Shown here: positions 23,501 through 37,497 of the stretch, piece by piece
Position numbering within the stretch: the stretch's first letter is position 1
Layout: each line of letters begins with the position of its first letter
Assembly: GCA_907165135.1 (NCBI GenBank)
Contig: OU015567.1
Location: forward strand, 11,847,001 to 11,911,000
Direction of reading: 5' to 3'
Length of the DNA stretch: 64,000 nt
DNA from: Oikopleura dioica
Taxonomy: Eukaryota; Chordata; Appendicularia; Copelata; Oikopleuridae
Notes under the pieces: generated by a model
What the model was told of the DNA's origin: nothing
The model's input: only the letters and a program-made list of their open reading frames with translations
Database searches by the model: none
Position numbers and translations under genes: made by a program

Positions 23501-24279
23501 GATTTTAATCAATTATCTTATATAAGATTTTAATTTACCCATTTTATGTTGCTTGCGGTCCTCTTCGGTTTCGGAAAACTTAGCAATATTGGCCTTCAAG
23601 TTGAGCGCGTCAAACTTGCGAGCAAGATCAGCCTTGGCATACTCGACCTGACCATCACCAGTGTATGCTTCGCGCTTGATGTTCTGGAGGCGCTCCTCTC
23701 GTTCTTGAGCCTGAAATCTCTATTAATAGTCGCTCTTGAGCGCAAGGCGCCAACATGCGGTTATCGAAGATTCGAAATCGTCTAAAACGCTCTGGCGACT
23801 AGGCGATATCATATCGCTCTGTCTAGCCTATCGATTTCTTCCGTTTTATAACCCTTGTAGAGACGTACCTTGTCTGGGCCCTTGCCGCGACCTCCGCGCC
23901 CGCCACGACCACCGCGTTCGCCTCGACCACCACGAGGTCCTCCTCGTCCGCCACCACCACGTCGGTCACCATATCCTCGGCTGTCTCCGTGATCTGAAAA
24001 CAAAATTTGAAAATGTGAGAATTTAAATCTCAATCGAAAATTTCAATTTGAATAATTTAAGAGAATGATTAAATTTGATTAATGATTTATCGCAAACTTA
24101 CCTCGACGATCGTAGTCGCGACCACCCCCGCGATGATCCCGGTCGCGGTCCCTGTCGTAACCTCCTCTGTCTCGATCGCGGTCATAGCCGCCTCGGTCCC
24201 GGTCGCGATCGTATCCACGATCACGATCTCGTCGATCATAAGATCGATCCCGGTCGTCGTATCCCCGATCGTATCCCAT
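20570..24279 (-). CDS. AGO: Divergent Argonaute with RG-rich N-terminus, slicer residues lost
   Basis: Ten exons (24102-24279, 23869-23993, 23539-23710, 22880-23477, 22669-22829, 22503-22622, 21570-22459, 20988-21525, 20791-20944, 20570-20747) join to 1037 residues with every phase consistent. The first 100 residues are low-complexity: an Arg/Asp/Tyr-rich stretch (YDRDRDRGGYDRDRDRGGYD) followed by RGG repeats. N, linker and PAZ regions follow (PAZ end near RYNPNGNFPVVV). A second RG-rich insertion of about 24 residues separates PAZ from MID (MFPADMCRVLAGQ, as LP..VC.I..GQ in AGO-clade proteins). The PIWI domain has GMSISHA where active AGOs have GADVTHP, IIYRGGASEG where they have FYRDGVSEG, and ser in place of the late histidine (VRLASIVAERAR against YYAHLVAFRAR). 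The AGO clade is favoured over PIWI by the MID match. An upstream TTTTTTGCAG 20 nt before the ATG may be a trans-splice acceptor or a 5'-UTR intron end. Confidence 0.88.
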
Positions 24280-25468
24280 CTCTCGTCTTCGATTTTTATC
24301 TGCAAAAAAAGTGAAAAAATTGGTTCATAAAATGAATGAGGAAAAGTGAGCTGGACGGTGGTTTAAATACTGAGGTTCGAAAATTCTTGATCAGAAATGA
24401 TAAAAGGGGGAGAGTCACAGGTAACCGGATATTGGAGCTTCAATCCTGATGAAGTAGGATCGTTTTTCTCTTTCTGAATAAAGGGGATGAAGAGGTGGAG
24501 TGTAGGGAATTCAGGAGCGGAAATACGAAGAAATAACCGAGGATTTTCTCTCGCGGGAGTGGGTGGCCTTCTGAGCAATGAGAGGAAGTCTCTTTCAATT
24601 CTCGAAATGAAAATCTCCTGTCATTGGTCAAAAGCAGTTACGCCTCGTGCTCAATGTATTTTCAAAAATGACCATCTGCCATTAGGGTTTCGCACCGGCT
24701 CGAAAGTCGCCAAAATATATTTGCAAAACTGGCGACGATCATAAAAGCAATCTTTACTTGGGGTAATAAACCGGCCAGGTTATCTACGTAGAATACAATT
24801 CTAGAATATTTTATTAAAATGAATCAATTTTAGTATTCTAGAAATAATCGGGAAATTCAGTTTTGTTGGAGGGGGGGGGCGACGAAAATACTGGAAACGA
24901 ATTTTCTTTCGCTGATTTCTCTCTCAGAAATCATTATATTTTTTCACTTTATTTACATACCTTAGGTGTTTTTTTCGATGAAGGGAAGTTTCGGAAGTTT
25001 CCAATTCTCGTTGTAAGATCTTTGATCAACAAACGACTCAATGCTGACGTAATAAAACGCGGCTCATTTTTCAATGGACAAACTTCGTCTCGCAGACATC
25101 TCAAAACACAATTTCGACGTTCTGCGATATGATTCTGCTGTTATTACACTGTAAAAGTGAGACTTCGTAGATTGGGCTGTTAGTAAATAATTTATTAATA
25201 ATGATTGATCATTTTTGAATCCAGTCCTTCACCAGAATCAGGTGTAAAGCGACAGTTTTGGCAAGAAAGCAAAATAAAACGAAAATAATCTTAGGAAGGA
25301 ATAAAAAAATGCACAGTTGGAGAAAGCAAAACAGCGTAAATGAACTTAGATATTAATTGGAATTATTATTGTGCTAGTAAGAGCAAATTTAGAAGTTTTG
25401 AATTTGCTGCGAATTTTGACGATGCTGGTTCAGCAGAAGAGCATGGATTTTCAGTTGGGAGAAGCGGC
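24280..25468. other. Intergenic upstream of Argonaute
   Basis: About 1.2 kb, AT-rich apart from a G-run at 24870-24880. It holds the Argonaute promoter and the 3' flank of the CaaX protein gene. No exon with coding character was found. Confidence 0.45.
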
Positions 25469-26489
25469 TTAGGAAATCGTACATCTTTTCTTAGCTGAAA
25501 ATAAGGTTGGGAAATGCATTTTCAAAGCAAATACAGCAGGTTACCTCTTTTGAAGAGTGACTTCTTTGATTTGGGTTTTTCTTCCTCAGCTGGAACAGTT
25601 TCTTGAATCTCTTCCGCTTGTACAACATTAGTAACATTCACACTAAAATTATCTTTTTAACATCGTCAATCTTAGTCGCTCTAATTACATAATTGCTTTT
25701 TCCTCTTCATCGTCGCTAGAGGAAGATGACGAAGAAGAGCTCTTTGAGCTTTTGGAAGACTTGGATTTCTTTGACGCTCCCGAGCAGCAACTGACGTTGT
25801 CTTGCTCTCCACAATCGACCGGGACTTCTTGGACGATCACTGGGGCGACGACTGGAGCTGGAGCGACCTCTTGATTGACCTGTACGATCACATTGACTTC
25901 GACATTGACCTCCTTTTCCTAGAGTTAAATGTCAATCAAGTGCAGAACTTTCAAAAGTACCTTTTCTGAGTCACTATCCGAGCTGCTGCTGCTTGATGAC
26001 TTATCATTCTCCTCTTCTTCCGCCTTCTCAGCCTCTTCATCTTTGCTACCCTCTTCGGCGTTATCTTCATTTTCAGCGGGCTCATTATCGTCTTCATTCT
26101 TATCATTATCGTCACTCTTTTCCGCGCTTGACTCAGTGCCATTTTCTTTCACTTCGTTCTCTTCTTCTTGTTCTACAGATTCCTCTACTTCTTCTTGTTC
26201 TTCTTCTTGCTCCGGTTCCAGCTCTGGTTCGGGTTCTTCCTCATATTCTGGCTCAGGCTCAGGTTCTGGCTCGACAATTTCATCTTCTATTTCAGGCTAG
26301 AGATAGTTTTTTGTAAGTCCGTGCAGTTACATAATCATAACATACTTGTTCCTCTTGAGTTTCTTCCTCTTGTTCTGTGCTATCTTCTTCCGGCTCTAGA
26401 ATTCAATGTAAGGCTCTTATCAATCACTTCAGTTTCTCTTTAGCTGCATCAGTCTTACCGGTATCTTCCCACTGTCTTTCGATTGTCAT
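25469..26489 (-). CDS. Acidic low-complexity protein with C-terminal CaaX box
   Basis: Exons can be joined in frame from the ATG at 26489 (MTIERQWEDT) through five short introns to a stop at 25469-25471. The N-terminal half is extremely Glu/Asp/Pro-rich (EPEPEPEPEYEEEPEPELEP) and ends in a Ser run. A middle segment is Val/Pro-rich with several Cys (VPVDCGEQDNVSCCSG), then a Lys-Ser/poly-Ser/acidic stretch. The last exons read VNVTNVVQAEEIQETV, a basic segment KKSLFKRAKKR, and end CTIS. A terminal Cys-aliphatic-aliphatic-Ser box behind a polybasic stretch is a standard farnesylation and membrane-targeting signal (established rule; its use here is inferred). If the intron after EEEKAI is retained, the protein stops at once (AIM, stop), removing the CaaX tail, so splicing could switch localisation. 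No known family is recognised. Confidence 0.65.
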
Positions 26490-27378
26490 TATTGGTGCTT
26501 GGGGGTTATTAAAAGTATACTTATTGTTTTGGGTGTTTAGTGATTGCTGCGGAATTTGTCTCTCCGGGCGGGCTTCAGCTCTCGATTATGGAGAATTCTC
26601 AGTGGCGGCGAATCATGTTCTAAGCTAAATTCGAAAACTGCGCCGGGGGGCCGCACTATCAACCTTGGCGCTCAATGAATCAATCTTCTCCCTTTTAGAA
26701 GAATTCCTCTCTCCTTTCTCTTCCTTTTGTTGAAATCTTAATCCTCAATAGGTCGTTTTTTATAGCCTGACTTGGTATGAAAGGTGTTGTTTTAGCGCCG
26801 CCTTCTCCGGAAAGTTGTTTTATCAAAACAAAACACGTTACGTGACGATAAACGTGCGGTTTTAAATTTTATGTTGACAGGGATGAAATTCCGTCTACAG
26901 GTATTGCTTGTTCAAGCTTCACACAGATACAGGTATTAATTTCAATTTGTGAATCGAAGTTTATCAAATTTTACCATTCTCAAGTGCAAGCAGCTTTCAC
27001 CTGGAAATTTAAGTAGCAAAAGCTGATAAGACGCCCCGAAGATTTTTATTATTTCTACCCACTTCTCGTAGCGTTTCTCGGCTTCCCCCTTAAAATATCA
27101 TCTTGTGAATATGATTCGAAGAAAATTTACTGGTACTGATCATGATGACATGAGTCGGTTAGATTATCTGACTACTGTTTTGAGTCAAAGTTTTCGTTGA
27201 ATAAGGGGCGTGCGTTTATAAGCGATTGACTACTCTATCATCTAATCAACTTGATATTCTCATCATAAATCTCGCGTGTGACAATATTTAAACGTTCGAT
27301 TTGTTTGTTAGTATTTTATATTTATCCAGTGGTCAGTCACATTCTCAAGAACTTCCAGCGCTTGTCATTTTCTTCATA
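26490..27378. other. Intergenic (divergent promoter region)
   Basis: About 890 bp between two divergently transcribed genes. AT-rich, with no coding exon seen. It must contain both promoters, but I cannot point to a convincing TATA box. Confidence 0.4.
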
Positions 27379-30815
<3,437 letters not shown>

Positions 30816-31041
30816 TAAAACACATCTAAGATGAAAGTACAGCATCTCTCATTATTTTCTATAACCGAATTAGCTTCAGAAGATTTCTTATTTCCTTGAT
30901 TACTGCTTTATCGCCAGAACTTGTTGTTTGTTTTACATAGAACAGAATAGCCTTGGACAGATCTGAGATCTCCTCCAGTCATTTATCAATAGAGAAAGCG
31001 AGAAAGGATACAACTGGGTTGAAAACTTGAAAAGTCAATAA

Positions 31042-31092
31042 ATGTCAAGTGCATCGAGCTCACAATCGAACGTTTCAGCAGCCTCTCAAAAG
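31042..31092 (+). CDS. SLC38A9: Candidate alternative first exon of SLC38A9-like gene
   Basis: ATG at 31042 opens a 17-codon, Ser-rich exon (MSSASSSQSNVSAASQK) ending in AAG before GTAATT. It ends in phase 0, the phase needed to join the exon at 31986, just as the exon at 31775 does. Both candidates give a short hydrophilic N-terminal tail. No other downstream partner exon was found for it. Confidence 0.4.
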
Positions 31093-31774
31093 GTAATTCA
31101 CCACTTTATTCACTGGAATTCCTGGGCGCTTACTAATCTATCTTTTATAACCGTTAATTGTTGAAATTGCTGAAGGACAGATTCTCCTTGTTCTGAACTT
31201 TTAGGCGCATTAGCGCGGGCGCACGAGCTCTTTTGTCAGATTTGGAGTCTGACGCAAGTTTTTCTCAGGCAAGGCATAGTAAGAGACCGACGAATCAGGG
31301 AGGAGAATCTCACGCCTATTTTTCACCACTTTTCCAGCGCTGGTTAGAGATCACGAGTTCATTGATTTTCACTTTACGGACTTGGTCAGAGAAGTTCAAA
31401 AAGAACGAAATCATTGAAGGAAGGGCTGACCGACAAGAGATTTAAACACCAAGTTCTTTTCTAGACATGAACTTTTTTCCAATTTGAAAATTCACGTCAG
31501 CTCCAAAAGAAATAAAAATTTGAATAAAAAAGTTTCCGCAGTGAAAGTCTAAACCCACTAACCCTCATATGGGTGCCCAAAAATATGAAGAAGAGAAGTT
31601 TCTCGAGAAATTTGACCAGGTGGTTGTTTGATTTTTTCGCCCAGTGAAACCCAAGGGCGATATTTTTCGAACCAATCTTGATTTTTTACAGCCGAGATCT
31701 GGATCTCGCCAGAAAATTTTCAGTCGGGCGCGGCTCATTTTTTGAGTTTTTTTGTTATTTTTTTATATTTAATA

Positions 31775-34341
31775 ATGGGTGTATTAGAGAAGAGTGAATC
31801 GGGATCATCGGATTCAGAGACTACAGGCTTTTTTCGAAGAAGCGGTTCTGTAAGGAGAATTTTTGTTTCAAGTCTTATCTGATTCATTATCGTAGTTACG
31901 TTGAACTCGTGAGACGATAAGTCATTTGAGTTGATTGCTTCGTTATGCAACAACTCAATAGCATCTAGTAACAAGTAAATTTTAGGAAGAAAAGGATGAG
32001 AAAAAAGGAAAGAAGAACAGCTCTATCACCACCATCCTATCCATTTGGAACTGCATCATGGGATCCGGACTTTTGACCATGCCCTGGGCTTTTGAAAAAG
32101 CTGGATTCGCTCAAACCATGGTTATCATGGTCCTCTGCGGAGTTTTTTGCTACTACACTGCTTATCTTGTAAGTTACTGAATAGCTGATGCTTGAGTTCT
32201 ATCTAAATTCTAGTGCATCAAACTTGCCGACCACCAACGAAAGAAAGGCGAACCCCTTCCCGAATTCCAGACAGTTTGTAAAATCTACCTCGGCCCATGG
32301 GGAGAATATATTGCGCTCTTTGCGGCTGACGTCATCGTCATCGGCGCGTTGACGGTTTATTACGTACTAATGGCTAAGTTTCTTTACGGCGCCGGGATGT
32401 CCATTTACGAGCTCAGTACTATGGTAAGATGTTGACTTCTTGCCCCTATTCAACACTCGAATGTAGCCTGAAGGAAGCGAGATTAAAACTTACGTCGACC
32501 CGCCAAAATGTATCGCTTACCAAGAAAGCCGACTCGGTCTTCCGTTTTCACCAGCTGCCCAAGAAACCGGTGACGAAGAGACTTTCTCCGCTGCTTGGCA
32601 AAAGAACGCAACAATCCCGCTTTATATCCTCGTTGTGTTCTTCCTCACCAATATCAAAAACGTTACTTTCTTCGCCAAGTTCTCTGCCTTCGGAACTTTC
32701 ACAGGTTTTACATCAATTGGTTATGTCGATAAATAATTGAGCATAGTCTTCCTGATCTTTTTCGTCACAATCTACAAGGGCGCTCAGTGGGGTTTCAGTG
32801 ACAATGTCGATTTCGTCAATACAACTTCAATCCACTACGTCTCACAATTCAAAGCTACAGGAACCGCTGCTCTACCTGGAGTTCTATCGATGGGATATTT
32901 TGTACATTCAGCTGTTTGCACTTTGCGTATGTTTTTCGGCAACCAGATACAGTTTTTTTCCATCTTAAGAGGCCCCAACTTAAGAGGACTTTTGCGTCAA
33001 TTTGGCTGATTTTGTCACCCTGAAAAATTCCAACTTAAGAGGACTTTCATGATAATTTTTATTAAATTTTAGAAAATTTCTATAAACCTGAGCCAGCCAG
33101 AGTGCACCATCTGTGGATAACTGGTCAAAGAATCAGCTCTTTCGGCGAAGTGATTTTGATATTTGAAAAAAGAAAGAAACTGTAGGGCAATTTATCGATA
33201 AGCTACCCTTAGACCCCCTTCCGGCTATTCTCAGTTAGGAGTAGGGTTAGGAAACAGCCTTACTTTGAGGATTACTAGATGCACCATGTGCGGTGCACAA
33301 CTATAATAGCGCCGACACCTCTGAAGGTGTTTTTGGCCGGTAGGCTAAAATTTTCCGAAAAATGCACCGAATAATCTCCCTCTTCAAATTTGATGTCTGT
33401 ATCCGATGCTGAAACCCAAATCCGAGCCAATTTTGGCATAAATATTGATTTTTCTTGGTCAAAACTTCTTGTTATCAAGTTTTTGTAGCAACTTTAACCT
33501 TCGGACGCATTAGGAAGCAAAAATATGGGGTTTTCAAAAATTTCAATTTTTAAAAATATGTATACCTGATTCGACTCGAAAATTTCCAACTTAAGAGGAC
33601 TTTTTCTCAGCCCTTGTAATCTCAAAAGGCCTCTTAAGATGGAAAAAAACTGTACTGTTTAAAATTTCTTTAGTGAAAGACAACAAGAATCAGGAAAAGA
33701 ACGCTCGTGATCTTGGCATCGCCTACATCCTCGTTTTCATCACCTACACTGCCCTTGGACTCATCTTCTACCTCTCTTATCCTGGCTGGAAGGGATGCAT
33801 CTCAGATATGTTCATCGAGGTTATTCTTTCTATTTTTTCAAAAGGCGAAACAATCTCTTAGAACTTCGACAAGCGAGAATGGATTGTGCCAATGATGGAC
33901 ATTCTCATGTTTATCCGAATCCTGACTGTCTATCCTCTGCTCACCTATTTTATCCGCTGCCAGAACTTCCTCGTTTTCAGCAAGACCGAATGGCCTGGAT
34001 ACCCGAAAGTCGCCATGGTGAATTTCTTTATCGTCGCCCTTGGATATTTTTGCGCTACCTTCTATGACAAGGTATAATTAGTGGTATTCTTGGATGTTGA
34101 ATTATTATAGATTGGGAATATCATTCGATACAGTGGAAGCTTCTGTGCGATGATCTACATGTTTTTCTTACCCTGCGTTGTCTACATGGTGCATCAAAAG
34201 CAAACCCTCGGCAAAGTACCCATCTCTTCCTATCTCATCCACGGTGTTTTGATCCTCATCGGCATTGCCAATTTCATCAATCAGTTCATCGTCAAAGACC
34301 CATACGATGAGTTCGTTGGAAATACCACAGTTGCCGCTTAG
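31775..34341 (+). CDS. SLC38A9: Lysosomal amino-acid transporter, SLC38A9-like
   Basis: Exons begin at 31775-31849 (MGVLEKSESGSSDSETTG) and 31986-32168, then continue through seven or so small exons to the stop at 34339-34341. Diagnostic stretches for the family: SSITTILSIWNCIMGSGLLT followed by MPWAFEKAGF, ALTVYYVLMAKFLY, LPGVLSMGYFVHSAVCTLLK followed by DNKNQEKNARDLGIAY, RILTVYPLLTY, and GNIIRYSGSFCAMIYMF. About eleven hydrophobic segments are present. In vertebrates SLC38A9 senses lysosomal arginine and signals through Ragulator/Rag GTPases to mTORC1. The cytosolic N-terminal tail, which carries the Ragulator-binding part in human, is much shorter here. One intron (about 32928-33673) is about 745 bp because it houses a MITE; the others are about 45-140 bp. 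Polyadenylation signals (AATAAA) occur near 34450. Confidence 0.9.
32950..33652. mobile_element. Tc1/mariner-like MITE inside an SLC38A9 intron
   Basis: A 703-bp segment begins CAGTTTTTTTCCATCTTAAG and ends with its exact reverse complement; the perfect terminal repeat is about 25 bp, extending into AGGCC. Both ends are flanked by TA (32948-32949 and 33653-33654). TA duplication and CAGT-type ends fit Tc1/mariner non-autonomous elements. A sub-terminal motif AACTTAAGAGGACTTT recurs near 32978, 33032 and 33590. No transposase frame is present. Confidence 0.75.
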
Positions 34342-34605
34342 AAAAATTACACTCTGCACACTCACACACAGTTAGCCCAACTACCTTGAACCTAGTCACA
34401 TTATTTGTGCCAGACCTTTTTCCTGCGATGTGATAATGTTTATATATAAATAAATATTATTATCTCATGATGAACTCTTTTAGCTTCGTCGATAGCCGTT
34501 ACTCTTGCCATTTTCGTAGGTAGGTATCACAAAAATCTACTAGCCATTTACCTCTATTAAAAAATGGAAATATCGTCCGTTGCCAGAATAAAAACCCTAT
34601 GTGGA

Positions 34606-34668
34606 AAGATCTGATACAGTATACAGTATATGATATACTTTATATCATATACTGCATATCAGGTACAG
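34606..34668. repeat. Near-perfect AT-rich palindrome
   Basis: The left half CTGATACAGTATACAGTATA is mirrored by TATACTGCATATCAG on the right around a CTT centre, giving arms of about 25 bp. It lies about 190 bp upstream of the small peptide gene at 34857. It may be a cruciform-forming remnant of a small element or a regulatory palindrome. Confidence 0.55.
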
Positions 34669-34811
34669 TTTGATCGATCAAGACTGCTGAGAACGCACTC
34701 ATTCAAAGTTGAAATTCATCATAGATTGATGCATTAGAAACGCGGGCATGACATGCGCGGTACAGTTATCCCAAGAAAATTGCCTCTCGAGAAGAAATAA
34801 TATCGTGGCTT

Positions 34812-34819
34812 TATAAAAG
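34812..34819 (+). promoter_or_regulatory. TATA box of the small peptide gene
   Basis: TATAAAAG lies 45 bp before the ATG at 34857, leaving room for a start site near 34842 and a 5' leader of about 15 bases. Confidence 0.6.
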
Positions 34820-34856
34820 AGAAGTCCATTCTTTCGAGTTTCAGAGCAGTAAAAGC

Positions 34857-35015
34857 ATGAAACCTTTTCAATTTTTCCTCCTTGCAAAACTAGCACACTC
34901 TCACACGGCTGGAAAATATCCCGTGACTTTCAAAAAAGTTATGGAGAGACTTCAAGACTACGATCTTTCGAACGAAGATCTGCTCGATCAAATCTTTGAA
35001 AATTATGTTGGTTAA
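34857..35015 (+). CDS. Small secreted peptide precursor (52 aa), unknown
   Basis: A single exon from the ATG at 34857 to the TAA ending at 35015. MKPFQFFLLAKLAHSHTA is a signal-peptide-like start, followed by about 34 mostly polar, acidic residues ending ENYVG. A terminal Gly before the stop could be used for C-terminal amidation (known rule; inference here). It has a well-placed TATA box 45 bp upstream and an AATAAA about 30 bp after the stop, so all parts of a compact gene are present. No homologue is recognised. Confidence 0.55.
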   Translation: MKPFQFFLLAKLAHSHTAGKYPVTFKKVMERLQDYDLSNEDLLDQIFENYVG

Positions 35016-37497
35016 TTCATCTGTTATCCTTCAAACAAGATTCTGAAATAAAAAAAGCATTTGATTTTGGCCGCCAGTCACAATTGCGCACATTTGTGTC
35101 GGACAACTGTAATTGAGTAATTGTAGTGTTGTTTATCTTAGAAGGCATTTTTGTTGTTGATCGGATCGGTTATCCCCTTGTATTAGCTTCTAATGGAAGG
35201 ATTCATTAATCGAAGAAGAAAGAGAAAACGCCGAGAGCTGAGGGCCCTTCACCCGCTCGCTAGCCAGATGCTCCAACTCAAAAACCATAAAAAAACGTCG
35301 GAAACTTTCGCCACAAAATTCTAAAGCGAGTTTCATCGAACTTTAACAGTATATAAATGCATGGCTAAGTGTGAGTCTTAAAATCAAGATTGATGAATTA
35401 AAATAATAATCAAGGTATAAAAACTGGCATAAAGGAAATAGCTTCTTTTGGATTTAGGAAGTTAGGAGCGTGGCATCTGCTCACTACAGGGTGCCGTGTA
35501 TACAGTATCCCTGTCGTTCTGTATTTACTCTCGTTGAATGGCTAATCGATTAAGAATTTTTCAAATTCTGAAGCTTTCGGTTCACATTATTTGTGTAACA
35601 CAATCTTCTTTCATGGAAAGTTGGTTGAGCTGTACGAATTTGGTAGTAAAAAGGCTGAGAGATTTTTGCAAGTGGCTGATGACTTCCTCTGTCATAAAAA
35701 GCATGTGTTTCTAGTACCGGGCGGAAGCGATTTCTGCTGCGAAAGGTTGAGCCTTTCATAATTGGCACGTGGGTTTGTTATTTGGACAGTTGGTGCAAAG
35801 TTGGAGCTTTCAGTGGAGCAGAAGCTGAAGTGGAGTCAACAGTCTAGAAAATTTAATTGATTTCCGGCCGCACCTAAGTCCCCAAAGTGGATGATCATCA
35901 CTTCTTCCACTAAAGCCGGTTAACCGAGCGGAAAGTAAATTCAATTTCAGTTTCACCAACGGCCATTCAAGAACTTATAGAACTTGAAATCCCGTTTTAT
36001 CTTCCCGGTCGTGCTGAAACTTTATGAAAATCAAAGTGTTCTTTTTCACTAATGCTACTTGAATTCATTTTGATGGGCCGAATTTAAGCACGGAAGTAGC
36101 TGTTAAACCCTTCTGCATAATTAATCACTTGATTCGTAACTGTATTCCTAACTGCCGCGCCTTCTGACCAGACGGATTTGGCTCCGTGCGAACATAATGT
36201 AACTCGAGCTGTAACTCGCCTCTTGCCAAAGAGTACAGAATCGGTTAAACAGGCGTCTTCTCTATTTTGCATTTGGACAGTGATCAAAAATTAATTTTTA
36301 AGCGCATCGCAGAAAAGCACATACGTACAGCGCTTGTTCATTAACGCGTTTAGGTGCATTTTACAGTTAATATTTAGCCAGCCACTTGAAAATCTGACTT
36401 GAAAGTTTGCCTTTTGCATCTTTGATCGGCCTTTTTCGAGCTACATTGAGATTCAATTAGATTTCTTGGACGAAAATCTAGCTCTGGATTTGTTTTCTGG
36501 AGCAGGTGAAGTACGTTTTTGAAGTTCCATTCGATTGAACGGTTCCGCCCAATTAATCAAACTTAGCGATATCAAATTCTCAAATTTCCAATTTTATTCT
36601 TATCCCTTAATTTTTCCTTTGAAACCGAAAAGTACAGGGAGGAGGAAAAGGGTTGAGTAGTGATAAATGAAGTGTCAGAAATGGTGTCAACAGCTCGTAA
36701 TATGTCGGCAAGTTCTGAGGCGTATTGTGGTACCACGCCGCGCTAATTGAGCCACATTTACGCTCTTCAAAGGAGACCAGTGACCTGGAAGCGATAACCT
36801 GCCCATCTGGCGAGCCAGTACTTTTATAGCACCTCCAATAACTGATGATAGCTGATTGATAATAATTTTCAATATCTCTTAACACGATCATATCACATTT
36901 TTTATCTAAAAATGGGGTTCTAAGTTTTAAAATAAAATTTTCAATTATACCAACAATAAGATTCTTAATATTATTCCTAAATGATTTTTACAAAAAAATC
37001 TGCTTTCATCACCTTTGAAATCTATTTTGAAGCCTCTGAAAGTTCTGATTATTTTGCTCGAACTTGATAAATGAAATTTCATTTGTTAACATTTATTGTC
37101 TAACACATGCTTTAACATGTTTTTCCCTAAAATCTTCGAGATGCTTTAACACGCTCTCATTACTTTATTTGCCGAGTTCCATTCTCACATCTTGAGTTAA
37201 AACATTCAGCGGTAGCGCTCCTTCACGGTGAAAGTTTCACCTCATAAACCCAGGCCAAAATCAGATCTACCAAAACCTAACAGTAAATTTGGAACAACCA
37301 CGGGTCAAGTGATGGCGCTGTTCTGTGCGGCGCTGCTCTTCCGACGAGCGAAGTATCTTTACGGTCGATTCATAGTCCTCAGCCACTGACAAGTCGAACT
37401 CAAAGCAGCTACATTCAAAAAGATTTTCTCGAGTACTTAATCAAATTCAGAACTCAGAAAACAGAGAAAGAGAGAGAGAAACCAAGTCAAAGAAAGG
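35016..37497. other. Long intergenic region upstream of TOX
   Basis: About 2.5 kb, the longest gene-free stretch in the window. Only short frames without domain character are seen. A GA-repeat (AGAGAGAGAG) lies about 30 bp before the TOX start. The length fits cis-regulatory DNA of a transcription factor gene, but no individual element can be assigned. Confidence 0.45.

Noticed and set aside
31735-31974. 79-codon frame on the minus strand overlapping SLC38A9 exon 1
   Set aside because: The opposite strand carries a phased first exon with a good donor; the minus frame has no domain or splice support.
36090-36200. Second tRNA-promoter-like stretch (TGGTCAGAAGG ... GTTACGAATC on minus)
   Set aside because: No cloverleaf can be drawn; the similarity to box motifs is within chance for this length.
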